From Myxococcota bacterium (GTDB taxonomy: Bacteria; Myxococcota_A; UBA9160; UBA4427), in NCBI GenBank assembly GCA_041389495.1, contig JAWKRT010000001.1, forward strand, positions 620,001-684,000: DNA of 64,000 bases, given 5' to 3'. Each line of letters opens with the position of its first letter. Position 1 is the stretch's first letter. Position numbers and translations under genes: made by a program. Below the pieces are notes generated by a model that saw only the letters and a program-made list of their open reading frames with translations, did no database searches and was not told the DNA's origin. Shown here piece after piece: positions 22,877-31,714 of this stretch.

Positions 22877-24604
22877 CTACTTCACGCGGACGAGCTCGGC
22901 GCCTTCGGGGCGCCCCTGCGTGCGCACGTCGGGCGCGCCGTGGCGCGCGGCGTCGGCGGTCTGGTCGTCGGGCTGCTCCTGCGATTCGCGCTCGGCCGCG
23001 ACGCGCGCGTCGTAGTGCTCGAGCTCGCGGCGCCGCGCCGCGTCGTCCCAGCCGAGCACCTCGCCCATCAGGTCGACCACGTCGCGCGCGGCGCGCAGGC
23101 CGCGATCGAACGTCTCGATCGAGATGCGCGTGCGGCGCGTCAGCACGTCCTCGAGGTGCAGCGCGCCCTCGTGCGACGCCGCATAGCGCGCCTCGGCGCG
23201 CAGGTAGCCGTCGGCGCCGTCGATCGGCTCGCGCAGGTCGGGCTGCTCGAGCATCGCGTCGAGCACGTCGCGCGCGAGCACGCCGTAGCGGCGCAGCAGG
23301 TGCTCGACGCGCTGGACGGGGAGGTCGTGGTCGCGCGCGATGCGTTCGCGCTGGTTCCACACGCCGGGATACCCATCGGCGCCGACGAGCGGAGTGCGAT
23401 GCGTGACGGACTCGGGCACGCGCTGCGGGAGCTTCGCCGCCGCGACGTCGATCGCGTCCTTCGCCATCACGCGGTACGTCGTGTACTTGCCGCCCGCCAC
23501 GCTGATGAGGCCCGACGCGGACTCGGAGACGGCGTGCTCGCGCGAGAGCGCGCTCGTGTCGTCCGTCTCGCCGTAGAGCAGCGGGCGCAGCCCCGCGTAC
23601 ACGCCCTCGATGTCGCCGCGCTCGAGCGGGCGGACGAGCACGCGGTTGACGAGGTCGAGCAGGTAGTCGATGTCGCGCCGGCTCGCGGCCGGGTGGTCGA
23701 GGTCGAGGTTCCAGTCGGTGTCCGTGGTCCCGATGATCCAGTGCTGGTCCCAGGGAATCACGAAGAGCACGCTCTTCACCGTGCGGAGGATGAGCCCGCA
23801 GTCGCCGTGGATGCGGTCGCGCGGCACCACGAGATGGATGCCCTTCGACGCGCGCACGCGGATGCGGCCGCGGTCCGCGAGGTGCTGCACGCGGTCGGTC
23901 CACACGCCGCTCGCATTGATGACGCGCTGGCCGCGCACGACGAAGTCGGCGCCCGTCTCGAGACAGCGGACGTTCGCGCCCGTCACGTAGCCGCCCGCTT
24001 CGGTGAAGTCGACGACGCGTGTGCTCGTGAGCGCGACGGCGCCGAACTGCGCCGCCGTGCGCGCGAGCGTGACGGTGTGGCGGGCGTCGTCGAACTGCGC
24101 GTCGTAGTACTCGATCGCGCCGACGAGCGCGTCGCGCCGCAGGCCCGGGAAGCGGCGCAGCGCGCTCGTCCGCGTGTGGTGGCGATGGCGCGGCAGCGCG
24201 CGCTTCCCGGCCAGCGTGTCGTAGAGCAGCGTGCCCGTGCCGACGTAGGCGCGCTCCCAGACGCGGTGCGTCAGCGGGAAGAGGAACGGCACCGGCCGCA
24301 CGAGGTGCGGGCACAGGTGCGTGAGCATCGCGGTCTGCTCGGTGAGCGCCTCGCGCACGAGCCCGAAGTCGAGCTGCTCGAGGTAGCGGAGGCCGCCGTG
24401 GATGAGCTTGCTGCTGCGGCTCGACGTGCCGGCGGCCCAGTCGCGCTGCTCGATCAGCGCGACGCGAAGCCCGCGCGTCGCGGCGTCGAGCGCCGCGCCG
24501 CAGCCCGTGACGCCGCCGCCGACGATCACGACGTCGAACTGCTCGTCGCGCGCGCGCGCGAGCGCGCGGTTGCGGTAGGCGGGGCCGAGGGCGGGGGCGT
24601 CCAT
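22877..24604 (-). CDS. glpD: Glycerol-3-phosphate dehydrogenase (FAD-dependent, GlpD)
   Basis: 575 residues (E. coli GlpD is 501). Oxidises sn-glycerol-3-phosphate to dihydroxyacetone phosphate and passes electrons to quinone at the inner membrane. FAD-binding VVIVGGGVTGCGAALDAATR (~24-43), GTSSRSSKLIHGGLRYLE and a C-terminal DAO_C domain (~400-530). INASGVWTDRVQ, GIHLVVPRD and IIGTTDTDWNLDLD are typical GlpD segments. The last ~40 residues are a polar tail (SQEQPDDQTADAARHGAP) beyond the usual end. No glpF, glpK or glpR is adjacent. Confidence 0.95.
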   Translation of the reverse strand: MDAPALGPAYRNRALARARDEQFDVVIVGGGVTGCGAALDAATRGLRVALIEQRDWAAGTSSRSSKLIHGGLRYLEQLDFGLVREALTEQTAMLTHLCPHLVRPVPFLFPLTHRVWERAYVGTGTLLYDTLAGKRALPRHRHHTRTSALRRFPGLRRDALVGAIEYYDAQFDDARHTVTLARTAAQFGAVALTSTRVVDFTEAGGYVTGANVRCLETGADFVVRGQRVINASGVWTDRVQHLADRGRIRVRASKGIHLVVPRDRIHGDCGLILRTVKSVLFVIPWDQHWIIGTTDTDWNLDLDHPAASRRDIDYLLDLVNRVLVRPLERGDIEGVYAGLRPLLYGETDDTSALSREHAVSESASGLISVAGGKYTTYRVMAKDAIDVAAAKLPQRVPESVTHRTPLVGADGYPGVWNQRERIARDHDLPVQRVEHLLRRYGVLARDVLDAMLEQPDLREPIDGADGYLRAEARYAASHEGALHLEDVLTRRTRISIETFDRGLRAARDVVDLMGEVLGWDDAARRRELEHYDARVAAERESQEQPDDQTADAARHGAPDVRTQGRPEGAELVRVK

Positions 24605-24729
24605 GCGCGGCGGAGTCTCGCAGAGCGTCGCGCGACTCGCAGTCGAGCCCGACCGCGGGCCCGGCCGCGCGCCGCGCTCGGGTGCGCTCGGATCGGCGCA
24701 CCGCGAGCCGTGCTTGCGCGCCGCGCGCG

Positions 24730-26574
24730 TCAGAGGCCGGGAAGTGCGGGCAGCTCGAGCGGCCAGGTCCGGCACGCGCCGTCCTCGAAGGCCGCGTAGT
24801 CCTCGGGCTCGAACGCGCCGCTCCACTCGACGAGCCCGCGGAACAGCGCGCAGCGCTGCTCCGCGCCGGTGACGCGCGGGTCGGCCGCGAGCCGCGCGAC
24901 GACGTCGTCGACGTCGACCGCGTCTCCCTCCATCCGGAGCCCGCCCCCCGCCGCGCTGTCGAAGACGAGGTACTTCTCCGCGTCGGCGTCGGCGCCCCAC
25001 GGCTTCCACGGCGGCAGGTCGCCGTCCGCGCCGCGACCCGGCGCGCCCGTGCGCGCGAAGTGCGTCCAGTACGAGCGCATCTGCCGCGACAGCCGCTCGG
25101 CCGAGGGGAGATCGGCGAAGACGTTGTCCGTGTACCGGCCGAGGTCGGTGAAGCCGAAGACGAAGAGCATCTCGACGGCGTGCGAGGCGCCGAGCAGCTC
25201 GCCGAGGTCGACCCAGAGCAGCGTCCCTTCCTCGTCCCAGTCGAAGCGGTAGCCGTACACGTCGTCGCGCCCGGCCGACCGCATCGCCGTGAGCGGCTGG
25301 TCGGCGCCCTGCGCCTTCCAGAGGAGGCCTCCGTACTCGCCCTCGAGGTCGAAGGCCTCCGTGTCGCGCACGCCGACCGGCATGCCGAACACGCGGCGCA
25401 CGTTCGGCGAGCCCATCATCGCGAAGAGCTTCGTCTCCTCGCGGTTCGTGCCCGCGATCGTCGGGACGGCGTTGTGGCCGTCCGGGCGCGCGAACGCCTC
25501 GAGCGGCTCGACGTCGGGGACGACGTGCCCGTCGCGGATGATCTGCGGGACGTAGTACATGCCGCCGCCGATGCCGTCCCGGAAGATCGAGAGCAGCTCG
25601 GGCGCGCTCTTCGCGCGCAGGTAGGACTCGATCTCCGCCGGCGACATCGCGGCGATGCGGGCCTTCGCGTCGTCGCGGCTCGTCGCGAGGCCGTCCTCGA
25701 GCAGCCACCGCAGCAGCATCTCGTTCGAGCCGACCTGGCGCGGGTTCGCGTCGGCATAGCCTTCGGCCTCCGCGCGCGGCGTGCTGACGACGACGCCGCT
25801 CTGCGCGATCGCGCGGTGGAAGAGGCCCTTCGCGCGCGGCGAGAGCAGCAGGGCGAACACGTCGATCCCGCCCGCCGATTCGCCGAAGATCGTGACGTTG
25901 CCAGGGTCGCCGCCGAAGGACGCGATCTCGTCGCGCACCCACTCGAGCGCGCGGATCGCGTCGAGCGTCCCGTAGTTGCCCGACGCGTCGTCGGGCGTCG
26001 CCGCGCCGGCGCGCAGCGCGGGGTGCGAGAGCCAGCCGAGGACGCCGAGCCGGTACTGGATGGCGACGACGACGACGTCTCCCTCGGCCGCGAGCCGCGC
26101 GGCGTCGTACATCGCGGCACCGCCGATCGAGTTGCCGCCGCCGTGGATCCAGACCATCACCGGGAGGCGCGCGTCGCCCGTGGGCACGGCGTCGCGTGCG
26201 AGGCGCGGGGCGTAGACGTCGAGGTAGAGGCAGTCCTCGCTGCCGATGACGTCGTCCGGGTCGGCCGGGTCGTACTGCACGCACTCGCTCGCGGACGCGA
26301 CCGCCTCGCGCACTCCGGTCCAGGATGCCGGCGGACGCGGTGCGCGCCAGCGCAGCTCGCCGGTCGGCGGCGCGGCGAAGGGGAGCCCCTTCCAGGCGTG
26401 CGCGGCGAAGTCGGGGTGCGCGAAGCCGACGACCTCCCCCTGCGACAGCGCGCGCGTCGACGACGCATCGGGCGCGGGCGGCGGGGCGTCGCCGCTGCAC
26501 GCGACGACGAGCGCGAACAGGGTCGGGAGCGCGGCGGCGCCGCGCGGACGTACGTGGTGAGGCGAAGCGGGCAT
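24730..26574 (-). CDS. Type-B carboxylesterase lipoprotein
   Basis: 614 residues. Lipoprotein signal peptide with lipobox VVACSGD (Cys ~25). Carboxylesterase family features: SEDCLYLDVYAP, WIHGGGNSIGG (oxyanion hole) and the nucleophile FGESAGG. The acid is likely in GTNREETKLFAM and the His in GASHAVEMLFVFG. This completes a Ser-Glu-His triad in the order seen in acetylcholinesterase-type enzymes. Likely hydrolyses bulky or lipophilic esters at the cell envelope. Cysteines of SECVQY and SEDCLY match the conserved disulfide positions. It is leftward and stands alone between glpD and the PilZ gene. Confidence 0.92.
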   Translation of the reverse strand: MPASPHHVRPRGAAALPTLFALVVACSGDAPPPAPDASSTRALSQGEVVGFAHPDFAAHAWKGLPFAAPPTGELRWRAPRPPASWTGVREAVASASECVQYDPADPDDVIGSEDCLYLDVYAPRLARDAVPTGDARLPVMVWIHGGGNSIGGAAMYDAARLAAEGDVVVVAIQYRLGVLGWLSHPALRAGAATPDDASGNYGTLDAIRALEWVRDEIASFGGDPGNVTIFGESAGGIDVFALLLSPRAKGLFHRAIAQSGVVVSTPRAEAEGYADANPRQVGSNEMLLRWLLEDGLATSRDDAKARIAAMSPAEIESYLRAKSAPELLSIFRDGIGGGMYYVPQIIRDGHVVPDVEPLEAFARPDGHNAVPTIAGTNREETKLFAMMGSPNVRRVFGMPVGVRDTEAFDLEGEYGGLLWKAQGADQPLTAMRSAGRDDVYGYRFDWDEEGTLLWVDLGELLGASHAVEMLFVFGFTDLGRYTDNVFADLPSAERLSRQMRSYWTHFARTGAPGRGADGDLPPWKPWGADADAEKYLVFDSAAGGGLRMEGDAVDVDDVVARLAADPRVTGAEQRCALFRGLVEWSGAFEPEDYAAFEDGACRTWPLELPALPGL

Positions 26575-26646
26575 CGTGGTCTCCGGGTGCGGCGGGGCGG
26601 AGCGCCGACGATGACGCAGGCCGCGCGCGGAGGCCAATGGAAGAGA

Positions 26647-26672
26647 GGGGGAGAGAATGGGTGAGGGTGGGG
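26647..26672 (+). other. G-quadruplex motif; C-rich (Rho-type) tract on the opposite strand
   Basis: On the + strand the G runs GGGGG-N7-GGG-N3-GGG-N1-GGGG satisfy the standard quadruplex rule. On the leftward strand, transcribed past the PilZ stop, the same region reads as a cytosine-rich, guanosine-poor pyrimidine tract, as expected of a Rho utilisation site. It fills most of the 134-base gap between the PilZ gene and the carboxylesterase. Confidence 0.5.
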
Positions 26673-26708
26673 AGGCGTGCTCGGCCCGACGCGGCGGGCC
26701 GCGCGCGT

Positions 26709-27437
26709 TCAGACGCGGTGGGCGCCGTCGCAGGCCGCGACCGCCTCGCGCAGGCGCGCGCGCTCTTCGTCGCGGACGTCCTCGAAGCAGACGGCCATGC
26801 CGGACGGCAGGTTCGCCTTGCGCAGGTTGCCCGGCACGTTGGCGTACACGACCGTGCCGCCGACCGAGACGACGCCGCCCTCGAGCGGCAGCTCGAGCAC
26901 GACCTTCGCGCCGCGCATCTGCGGCCGCGGCGTCGCGACGAACGCGCCCTTCGGCGAGAACGAGTAGACGGTGCCGGGCTTCTGGCGCCCGGCGACGAAG
27001 ATGCGCGCGTTCCAGCTCGCCGCGGCGCGGAGCTCGTCGCGGTCCGCGGGCTGGAAGGGGCTCGCATAGCATCGGTTGAGCTCGAAGCGGAGCGCGTGGT
27101 CGCCGATCGGCTCCCAGAGGGCGCGCTCGACGCCCGCGTCGCGGAGCCGCGCGAGCTCGTCGTGTGCGGGCTTCGGCCCGACGGCCAGGATGCGGAGGTG
27201 GTCGGCGCTGGGATGGCGGCGGAGGGCGTCGAGCGCGGCGCGGAGGTCGAGGGCGGGAACGTCGGACTCGATCAGCGCGACGCGGTGGCGGTGGCCGCGC
27301 TCCTCCGCGGCGGCGAGCGCGTCGCGCGGCGCCTTCGCCCGTACGGTCGCGAAGCCGAGCGCGCGGATGCGCTGCGTGAGCTCCGCGAAGCGACCTTCCG
27401 GGTCGCCGAGGGCGAGGACGCTCGAGGACGGGGTCAT
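26709..27437 (-). CDS. PilZ-domain protein with receiver-like N-terminal domain
   Basis: 242 residues. The N-terminal ~115 residues look like a degenerate response-regulator receiver fold (SSVLALGDPEGRFAELTQRI ... VALIESDVPALDLRAAL ... HLRILAVG). Typical phospho-acceptor surroundings are weak. The C-terminal part (~140-235) resembles PilZ: RIFVAGRQKPGTVYSFSPKG, GAKVVLELPLEGG and GTVVYANVPG. The canonical RxxxR...DxSxxG c-di-GMP motifs are only partly present (SPKGAFV at the DxSxxG position), so ligand binding is uncertain. Likely a motility or surface regulator. No flagellar or pilus genes adjoin. Confidence 0.68.
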   Translation of the reverse strand: MTPSSSVLALGDPEGRFAELTQRIRALGFATVRAKAPRDALAAAEERGHRHRVALIESDVPALDLRAALDALRRHPSADHLRILAVGPKPAHDELARLRDAGVERALWEPIGDHALRFELNRCYASPFQPADRDELRAAASWNARIFVAGRQKPGTVYSFSPKGAFVATPRPQMRGAKVVLELPLEGGVVSVGGTVVYANVPGNLRKANLPSGMAVCFEDVRDEERARLREAVAACDGAHRV

Positions 27438-27618
27438 GGGCGGTCCCGCGACGATGGCGCCGCGAGCCGGGGCCGCGCCGATGCGGCCGCGAGCTCGAGA
27501 CACGGATGCGGGCAGCACCTCGGACTCCCGCGCGCGTCGCTTGAGTGCCGCGGGTCACCGCACGCGCCGCGCACGTGGCGCGCGGTGCCCCGCACTCGCG
27601 CGGGCCGCGTGCGGGCGC

Positions 27619-28857
27619 CTACTTGCTCGGCGGTCCGGTGGGGATGTCCTTGAAGGCGACGTCCTTGTCGAGCCGCGTCTCCGGCGGGAGCCCCAGCACG
27701 CGCTCGGCGATGATGTTGCGCAGCACCTCGTCGGTGCCGCCCGCGATGCGCAGCCCGGGGATGCCGAGGTAGTTCCCCTGGAACTTGCCGTCGCCCGCGC
27801 CCATCGTGGCGCCCGCCTGGCCGAGCACGTCCATCGCGAAGAGCGACATCTCCTGCGTCATGGCGCCGCCGACGAGCTTGCCGAGGCTCGCCTCCGGGCC
27901 CGGCATGCCGCCGCGCGAGAGCGCGGTGAGCGTGCGGTAGCCCGTGTACTGCACGCCCTTGCTGCGCGCATAGAAGTAGGCGATGCGATCGCGCACGCCC
28001 GCGTCGTCGATGGCGCGCCGTCCGCGCACCTTCGTCGATCGCGCGAGCGCCACGAACTCGTCGATCAGCTTCTCGCCGCCGGCCGCGCCGATCGACGCGC
28101 GCTCGTTCATGAGCGTCGTGATCGCCACGCGCCAGCCGTTGCCGACCTGGTCGATGCGGTGCGCGTCGGGAATGCGCACGTCGTTGAAGAAGACCTCGCA
28201 GAAGCCCTGGCCGCCGTTGATCTGCGTGATGGGCCGGATCTCGACGCCGGGCGCGTGCATGTCGAGCACGAAGTAGGTGAGGCCCGCGTGCTTCGCCGCC
28301 CCCGCGTCGTGGCGCGCGACGAGGATTCCCCAGTCGCAGATGTGCGCTCCCGACGTCCAGATCTTCTGGCCGTTGACGACCCACTCGTCGCCGTCGCGCA
28401 CCGCGCTCGTCCGAAGGCCGCCGAGGTCGCTGCCCGCCGACGGCTCGCTGAAGAGCTGGCACCAGACCTCCTCGCCCGACAGCAGCTTCGGAATCCACTT
28501 CTGCTTCTGCTCGGGCGTGCCGTGCGCGAGGATCGTCGGGCCGCACATGCCGATGCCGATCGTGAAGATGTTGGGCGGCGTGTCGAAGCGCGCCTCCTCC
28601 TGGCCCCAGATGACGTTCTGCATCGGGGTCGCACCCCGGCCGCCGTACTCCTTCGGCCACGTGATGCACGCCCAGCCCGCGTCGGCCTTCTTCTTCTGCC
28701 ACGCCTTCGACGCGGCGATCAGCTCGGGCGTGAGCAGCGTCTCGGAGAGCGCGTTGCGCTTCGCGACGCCGGGTGCGAGGAGCTTCGCGTGGGCGGAGAG
28801 CCAGGTGCGCGCCTCGGCGCGGAAGGCGGCTTCTTCGGGCGTGTCGTTGAAGTCCAT
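27619..28857 (-). CDS. Acyl-CoA dehydrogenase, catalytic (alpha) subunit, second pair
   Basis: 412 residues from ATG 28857. MDFNDTPEEAAFRAEARTWL, WPKEYGGRGATP, CQLFSEPSAGSDLGGLRT, GQKIWTSGAH and LRIAGGTDEVLRNIIAERVLGLP are all family-typical. The catalytic base is likely Glu252 (TTLMNERASIG), the helix-G position. A 25-residue tail (PPETRLDKDVAFKDIPTG) follows the usual end. It lies 76 bases downstream of a non-catalytic partner gene on the same strand, so this is a second heteromeric pair, with gene order beta then alpha, reversed relative to the pair at 12.7-14.8 kb. Confidence 0.93.
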   Translation of the reverse strand: MDFNDTPEEAAFRAEARTWLSAHAKLLAPGVAKRNALSETLLTPELIAASKAWQKKKADAGWACITWPKEYGGRGATPMQNVIWGQEEARFDTPPNIFTIGIGMCGPTILAHGTPEQKQKWIPKLLSGEEVWCQLFSEPSAGSDLGGLRTSAVRDGDEWVVNGQKIWTSGAHICDWGILVARHDAGAAKHAGLTYFVLDMHAPGVEIRPITQINGGQGFCEVFFNDVRIPDAHRIDQVGNGWRVAITTLMNERASIGAAGGEKLIDEFVALARSTKVRGRRAIDDAGVRDRIAYFYARSKGVQYTGYRTLTALSRGGMPGPEASLGKLVGGAMTQEMSLFAMDVLGQAGATMGAGDGKFQGNYLGIPGLRIAGGTDEVLRNIIAERVLGLPPETRLDKDVAFKDIPTGPPSK

Positions 28858-28933
28858 GGTCGCGGTGTCCTGTGCTTCGGGCGTTCGGTTCGTTGGGTTC
28901 GTCGGGCTCGACCGGTGCCGGGCGCGCCGCGCG

Positions 28934-30040
28934 TCAGGCCGCGGAGTCGAGGCGGCCGACGAGCCGGTCGCTCCACGCGTGCGTCCCGCCGAGTGCGGCG
29001 GCGAGCCAGCGCGCGCGCCGGTAGAACAGGTGGCAGTCGTACTCCCACGTGTATCCGACGCCGCCGTGCATCTGGATCTGCTCGACCGTCGCGAGGTCGA
29101 GCGCGCGCGTCGCCTGGATGCGCGCGGAGCACGCGGCGAGCGCGAGCTCCGCGTCGTCGTTCGCGAGCGCCCACGCGGCCCAGTAGCAGTTGCTGCGCGC
29201 GAGCTCGAGCTCGCACCACAGGTCGGCGAGGCGGTGCTTGATCGCCTGGAACGACGCGATCGGGCGCCCGAACGCATAGCGACCGAGCGTGAACGCGCGC
29301 GTGTTCTCGAATGCGGCGCTCGCGGCGCCGAGCTGCTCGAACGCCATCAGCGCGGCGGCGCGGTCGAGCACCCGGGCGGCGAGCGCCTCGCCTTCGCCCT
29401 CGGCGCCGAGCAGCTCCGCGGGCGCGCCGTCGAGCACGAGCTTCGCGAGCGGGCGCGCGGGGTCGATCGACGCGAGCGGCTCGCGCGCGACGCCCGGGCC
29501 CGCGAGGTCGACGATCGCGAGCGAGAGGCCCTTGCCCGAGCGCGCGGCGACGATGGCGAAGTCCGCCGCGGCGCCGTCGGGCACGGGCTGCTTCACGCCG
29601 CGCACCGCGCCGCCCTCGAGCGTCGCGGCGACCGATTCGACGTCGTTCTGTCCCGCGTCCTCGGTGAACGCGTACGTGCCGATCGCGTCGCCGGCCGCGA
29701 TGCGCGTCAGGTACTTCGCCTTCTGCGCCTCGCTGCCCGCGAGCCGGATCGCCTCCGCCGCGACGTAGACGGTCGGGCCGAAGGGAATGGGAGCGAGCGC
29801 GCGCCCGAGCTCCTCGGCGATCAGCGCGAGCTCGAGCGGGCCGAAGCCCGCGCCGCCGTACTCCTCGGGGATCGCGGTGCCGAGCCACCCGAGCTCGGCC
29901 GCGCCGTTCCACAGCTCCTTCGCATAGGGCTCGCCGCCCTCGAGCACGCGGCGGCACACGGACAGCGGCGCGTTCGCCTCGAGGTAGTCGCGCGCGGTCT
30001 GCTGGAGGAGCTTCTGGTCCTCCGAGAAGTCGAAGTTCAT
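28934..30040 (-). CDS. Acyl-CoA dehydrogenase, small (beta) subunit, second pair
   Basis: 368 residues. MNFDFSEDQKLLQQTARDYL, IPEEYGGAGFGPLELALIAE, GRYAFGRPIASFQAIKHRLA and QMHGGVGYTWEYDCHLFYRR. No catalytic Glu is seen in helix G or near the C-terminus. In the substrate/flavin loop, TEDAGQNDV replaces the usual TExxAGSD. These features fit the non-catalytic beta partner of alpha2beta2 acyl-CoA dehydrogenases. It is the upstream gene of the pair; the purine-rich region before its ATG is weak. Confidence 0.9.
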   Translation of the reverse strand: MNFDFSEDQKLLQQTARDYLEANAPLSVCRRVLEGGEPYAKELWNGAAELGWLGTAIPEEYGGAGFGPLELALIAEELGRALAPIPFGPTVYVAAEAIRLAGSEAQKAKYLTRIAAGDAIGTYAFTEDAGQNDVESVAATLEGGAVRGVKQPVPDGAAADFAIVAARSGKGLSLAIVDLAGPGVAREPLASIDPARPLAKLVLDGAPAELLGAEGEGEALAARVLDRAAALMAFEQLGAASAAFENTRAFTLGRYAFGRPIASFQAIKHRLADLWCELELARSNCYWAAWALANDDAELALAACSARIQATRALDLATVEQIQMHGGVGYTWEYDCHLFYRRARWLAAALGGTHAWSDRLVGRLDSAA

Positions 30041-30169
30041 GGCTGCGGATCTCCGTCGACGGGGGCGGTTCCCGGGGCACGCATTGGTGCACGGGACCGC
30101 CGCGCCTGTCAACGAAGCGGATCGATGCGGGGCGCGGGTCGCGCGGGCCGTCGCGCGCGCGGCTCCCGC

Positions 30170-31117
30170 CTACTTGCCCGCGACGAGATAGGTGACGAAG
30201 GCCGGGTCGTCGGCCGCGCGCTTCGCGGGGCGGTAGATCCCGTTTCCCTCGCCCGTCTTCGCGTCCGTGCCCTCCCAGAACACGGTCACGTTCCCGAAGC
30301 CGACCTCGCGCAGCAGGTCGCGCAGCTCGGGGATCGTCCACAGTCGCCAGTCGTACCGGAACGCGCGCTCGAGCCGGCTGCGGTCGGAGAACTCGAAGTG
30401 GATGTAGTTCACGACGCGGTGGTGGATCGGGTCGAAGACGTCCTGGTCCCAGACGTAGTCGAAGCCTTCTTCCTCGCGCGTCTCCGTCATGGTGCGCTGC
30501 GCGTCGGCGCCGCCGTAGAGGTCGAGGAACAGCAGGCCGCCCGGTCGCAGGCGAGCGAGCGACTTCGCGAAGTAGCGGCCGAGCACCTCGCGCTCGTGGA
30601 AGCAGAAGTACGAGAAGTTGAAGGCGCAGACGATGTCGACGGGCTCGAGCGCGTCGTCGTCGAGGACGTCGCCCTGCACGAGCTGGAGGCGCTCCGCCTG
30701 TCCGGGCCGGAGCGAAGCGACGTTGTGGGCGCGGCCCCAGTCGAGCGGCTCGGGGTCGATGTCGACGCCGATCGCGCGGTTGTCCGCGTGCGCGCGGACC
30801 CACGCGCACGAGAGCGCGGCGGCTGCGCAGAAGTCCTCGCGCAGCAGGCGCGCGGGACGGCCGACCTGCTTCGTGAACACGCGCTGGAGGAAGCGCGCAT
30901 CCTCCGGCGGGTCCTGCACGGCCTGCTGGTAGAGCGCGTACTTGTCGGCCGTGCGCGCGCGCGGCGTCCGCGCCCTGCGCTTGCCAAGCGCGCCGCGCTT
31001 CGCCGCATCGCGCGCCTTCGCGCCCGCGTGCTTCGCGCGCGCGCGGTTCGCGCGCGCGCTCTTCGATCCCGCCTTCGAGCCCTTGCCCGGGCTCGCGCCC
31101 GTCGTCGACCTCGCCAC
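30170..31117 (-). CDS. SAM-dependent methyltransferase with histone H1-like basic N-terminal tail
   Basis: 315 residues from GTG 31117, preceded by a G-rich GGGGGGGCGCGAGC. Residues ~1-57 are a Lys/Arg/Ala/Ser tail (for example GKGSKAGSKSARANRARAKH, DAAKRGALGKRRARTPRART). The class I methyltransferase fold follows from ADKYALYQQAVQDP: LREDFCAAAALSCAWV (motif I), AIGVDIDPEPL (acidic loop), VQGDVLDDD, VDIVCAFNFSYFCFHERE and LRPGGLLFLDLYGG. The substrate is unknown; the enzyme core resembles small-molecule methyltransferases. The tail suggests DNA or RNA binding. The start is uncertain because the low-complexity region stays open upstream. Confidence 0.8.
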   Translation of the reverse strand: MARSTTGASPGKGSKAGSKSARANRARAKHAGAKARDAAKRGALGKRRARTPRARTADKYALYQQAVQDPPEDARFLQRVFTKQVGRPARLLREDFCAAAALSCAWVRAHADNRAIGVDIDPEPLDWGRAHNVASLRPGQAERLQLVQGDVLDDDALEPVDIVCAFNFSYFCFHEREVLGRYFAKSLARLRPGGLLFLDLYGGADAQRTMTETREEEGFDYVWDQDVFDPIHHRVVNYIHFEFSDRSRLERAFRYDWRLWTIPELRDLLREVGFGNVTVFWEGTDAKTGEGNGIYRPAKRAADDPAFVTYLVAGK

Positions 31118-31215
31118 GCTCGCGCCCCCCCGACGTCGCCGGCGGGTCGCGCGCGCGAGGCTCGCGCCGCGAGGGCCGCCGGCGCGTGGGCTGCGGCCTC
31201 GCCCGCACCGCGCCT

Positions 31216-31584
31216 TCACGGTCCCGGCACGCACGGGCTTCCATCGAGCTCGACGAACGCGACGCTCGCGCGCGCGATCGCGGGCGCCGCGCAGCGCACG
31301 ACGCCGCGCCGATCGGGCGAGCCGGCCGCGGCGACGACCGGGTGCCGCACGGCGCGCTCGCGCACGCTTCCGCGCCCGCCGAGAGGCGCCGTCGGAACGA
31401 GCAGCTCGGCCGCGATCGCGTCCGAGGGCGGCGCCGCCTCGACGCCGTCGCCCGCCTCGCCCCACGTCGCGAGCGCGATCAGGGCGAGCAGCATCGCGCC
31501 GATCCACGCGATGGCGATCGCCGTGAACAGCACGCGCTCGTGCAGGGCCTCGTTCGGTTCCGGTCGTGTCTCGTTCCGAGCCAT
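31216..31584 (-). CDS. Small single-pass membrane protein, unknown
   Basis: 122 residues with a strong ribosome-binding site (GGGAGGAG) five bases before ATG 31584. A polar N-terminus (MARNETRPEPNEALHERV) is followed by one membrane helix (LFTAIAIAWIGAMLLALIAL, ~19-38). A ~80-residue extracytoplasmic part has two Cys (VVRCAAP; GSPCVPGP) that could pair. No family recognised. A hairpin overlaps the ribosome-binding site. The methyltransferase gene follows on the same strand after ~100 bases. Confidence 0.65.
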   Translation of the reverse strand: MARNETRPEPNEALHERVLFTAIAIAWIGAMLLALIALATWGEAGDGVEAAPPSDAIAAELLVPTAPLGGRGSVRERAVRHPVVAAAGSPDRRGVVRCAAPAIARASVAFVELDGSPCVPGP

Positions 31585-31607
31585 GGCGGCTCCTCCCGTG
31601 AGCCGCC
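31585..31607 (-). promoter_or_regulatory. Leader hairpin enclosing the ribosome-binding site of the 122-residue gene
   Basis: GGCGGCTC (31585-31592) pairs perfectly with GAGCCGCC (31600-31607) around a 7-base loop. On the leftward transcript the hairpin abuts the ATG and holds GGGAGGAG partly in the loop and partly in the stem, so it could limit initiation. Confidence 0.5.
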
Positions 31608-31638
31608 TCCCGTCACCGGTCGCCAGAGGTCTCGTGAA

Positions 31639-31679
31639 AGCGAAAGCCCCTCCGGCCGGTGGCGGGAGGGGCTTTCGCT
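31639..31679 (-). terminator. Strong intrinsic-terminator-like hairpin
   Basis: A perfect 15-bp stem (AGCGAAAGCCCCTCC / GGAGGGGCTTTCGCT) with an 11-base loop, the longest perfect hairpin I found in the window. It begins about 35 bases after the stop of the 56-residue leftward gene. The following U tract is modest (TTTC). It could work in both directions. Confidence 0.75.
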
Positions 31680-31714
31680 CTTGCTGCGTCTGCCGGTGAC
31701 TGGGTGCTAGGTCC

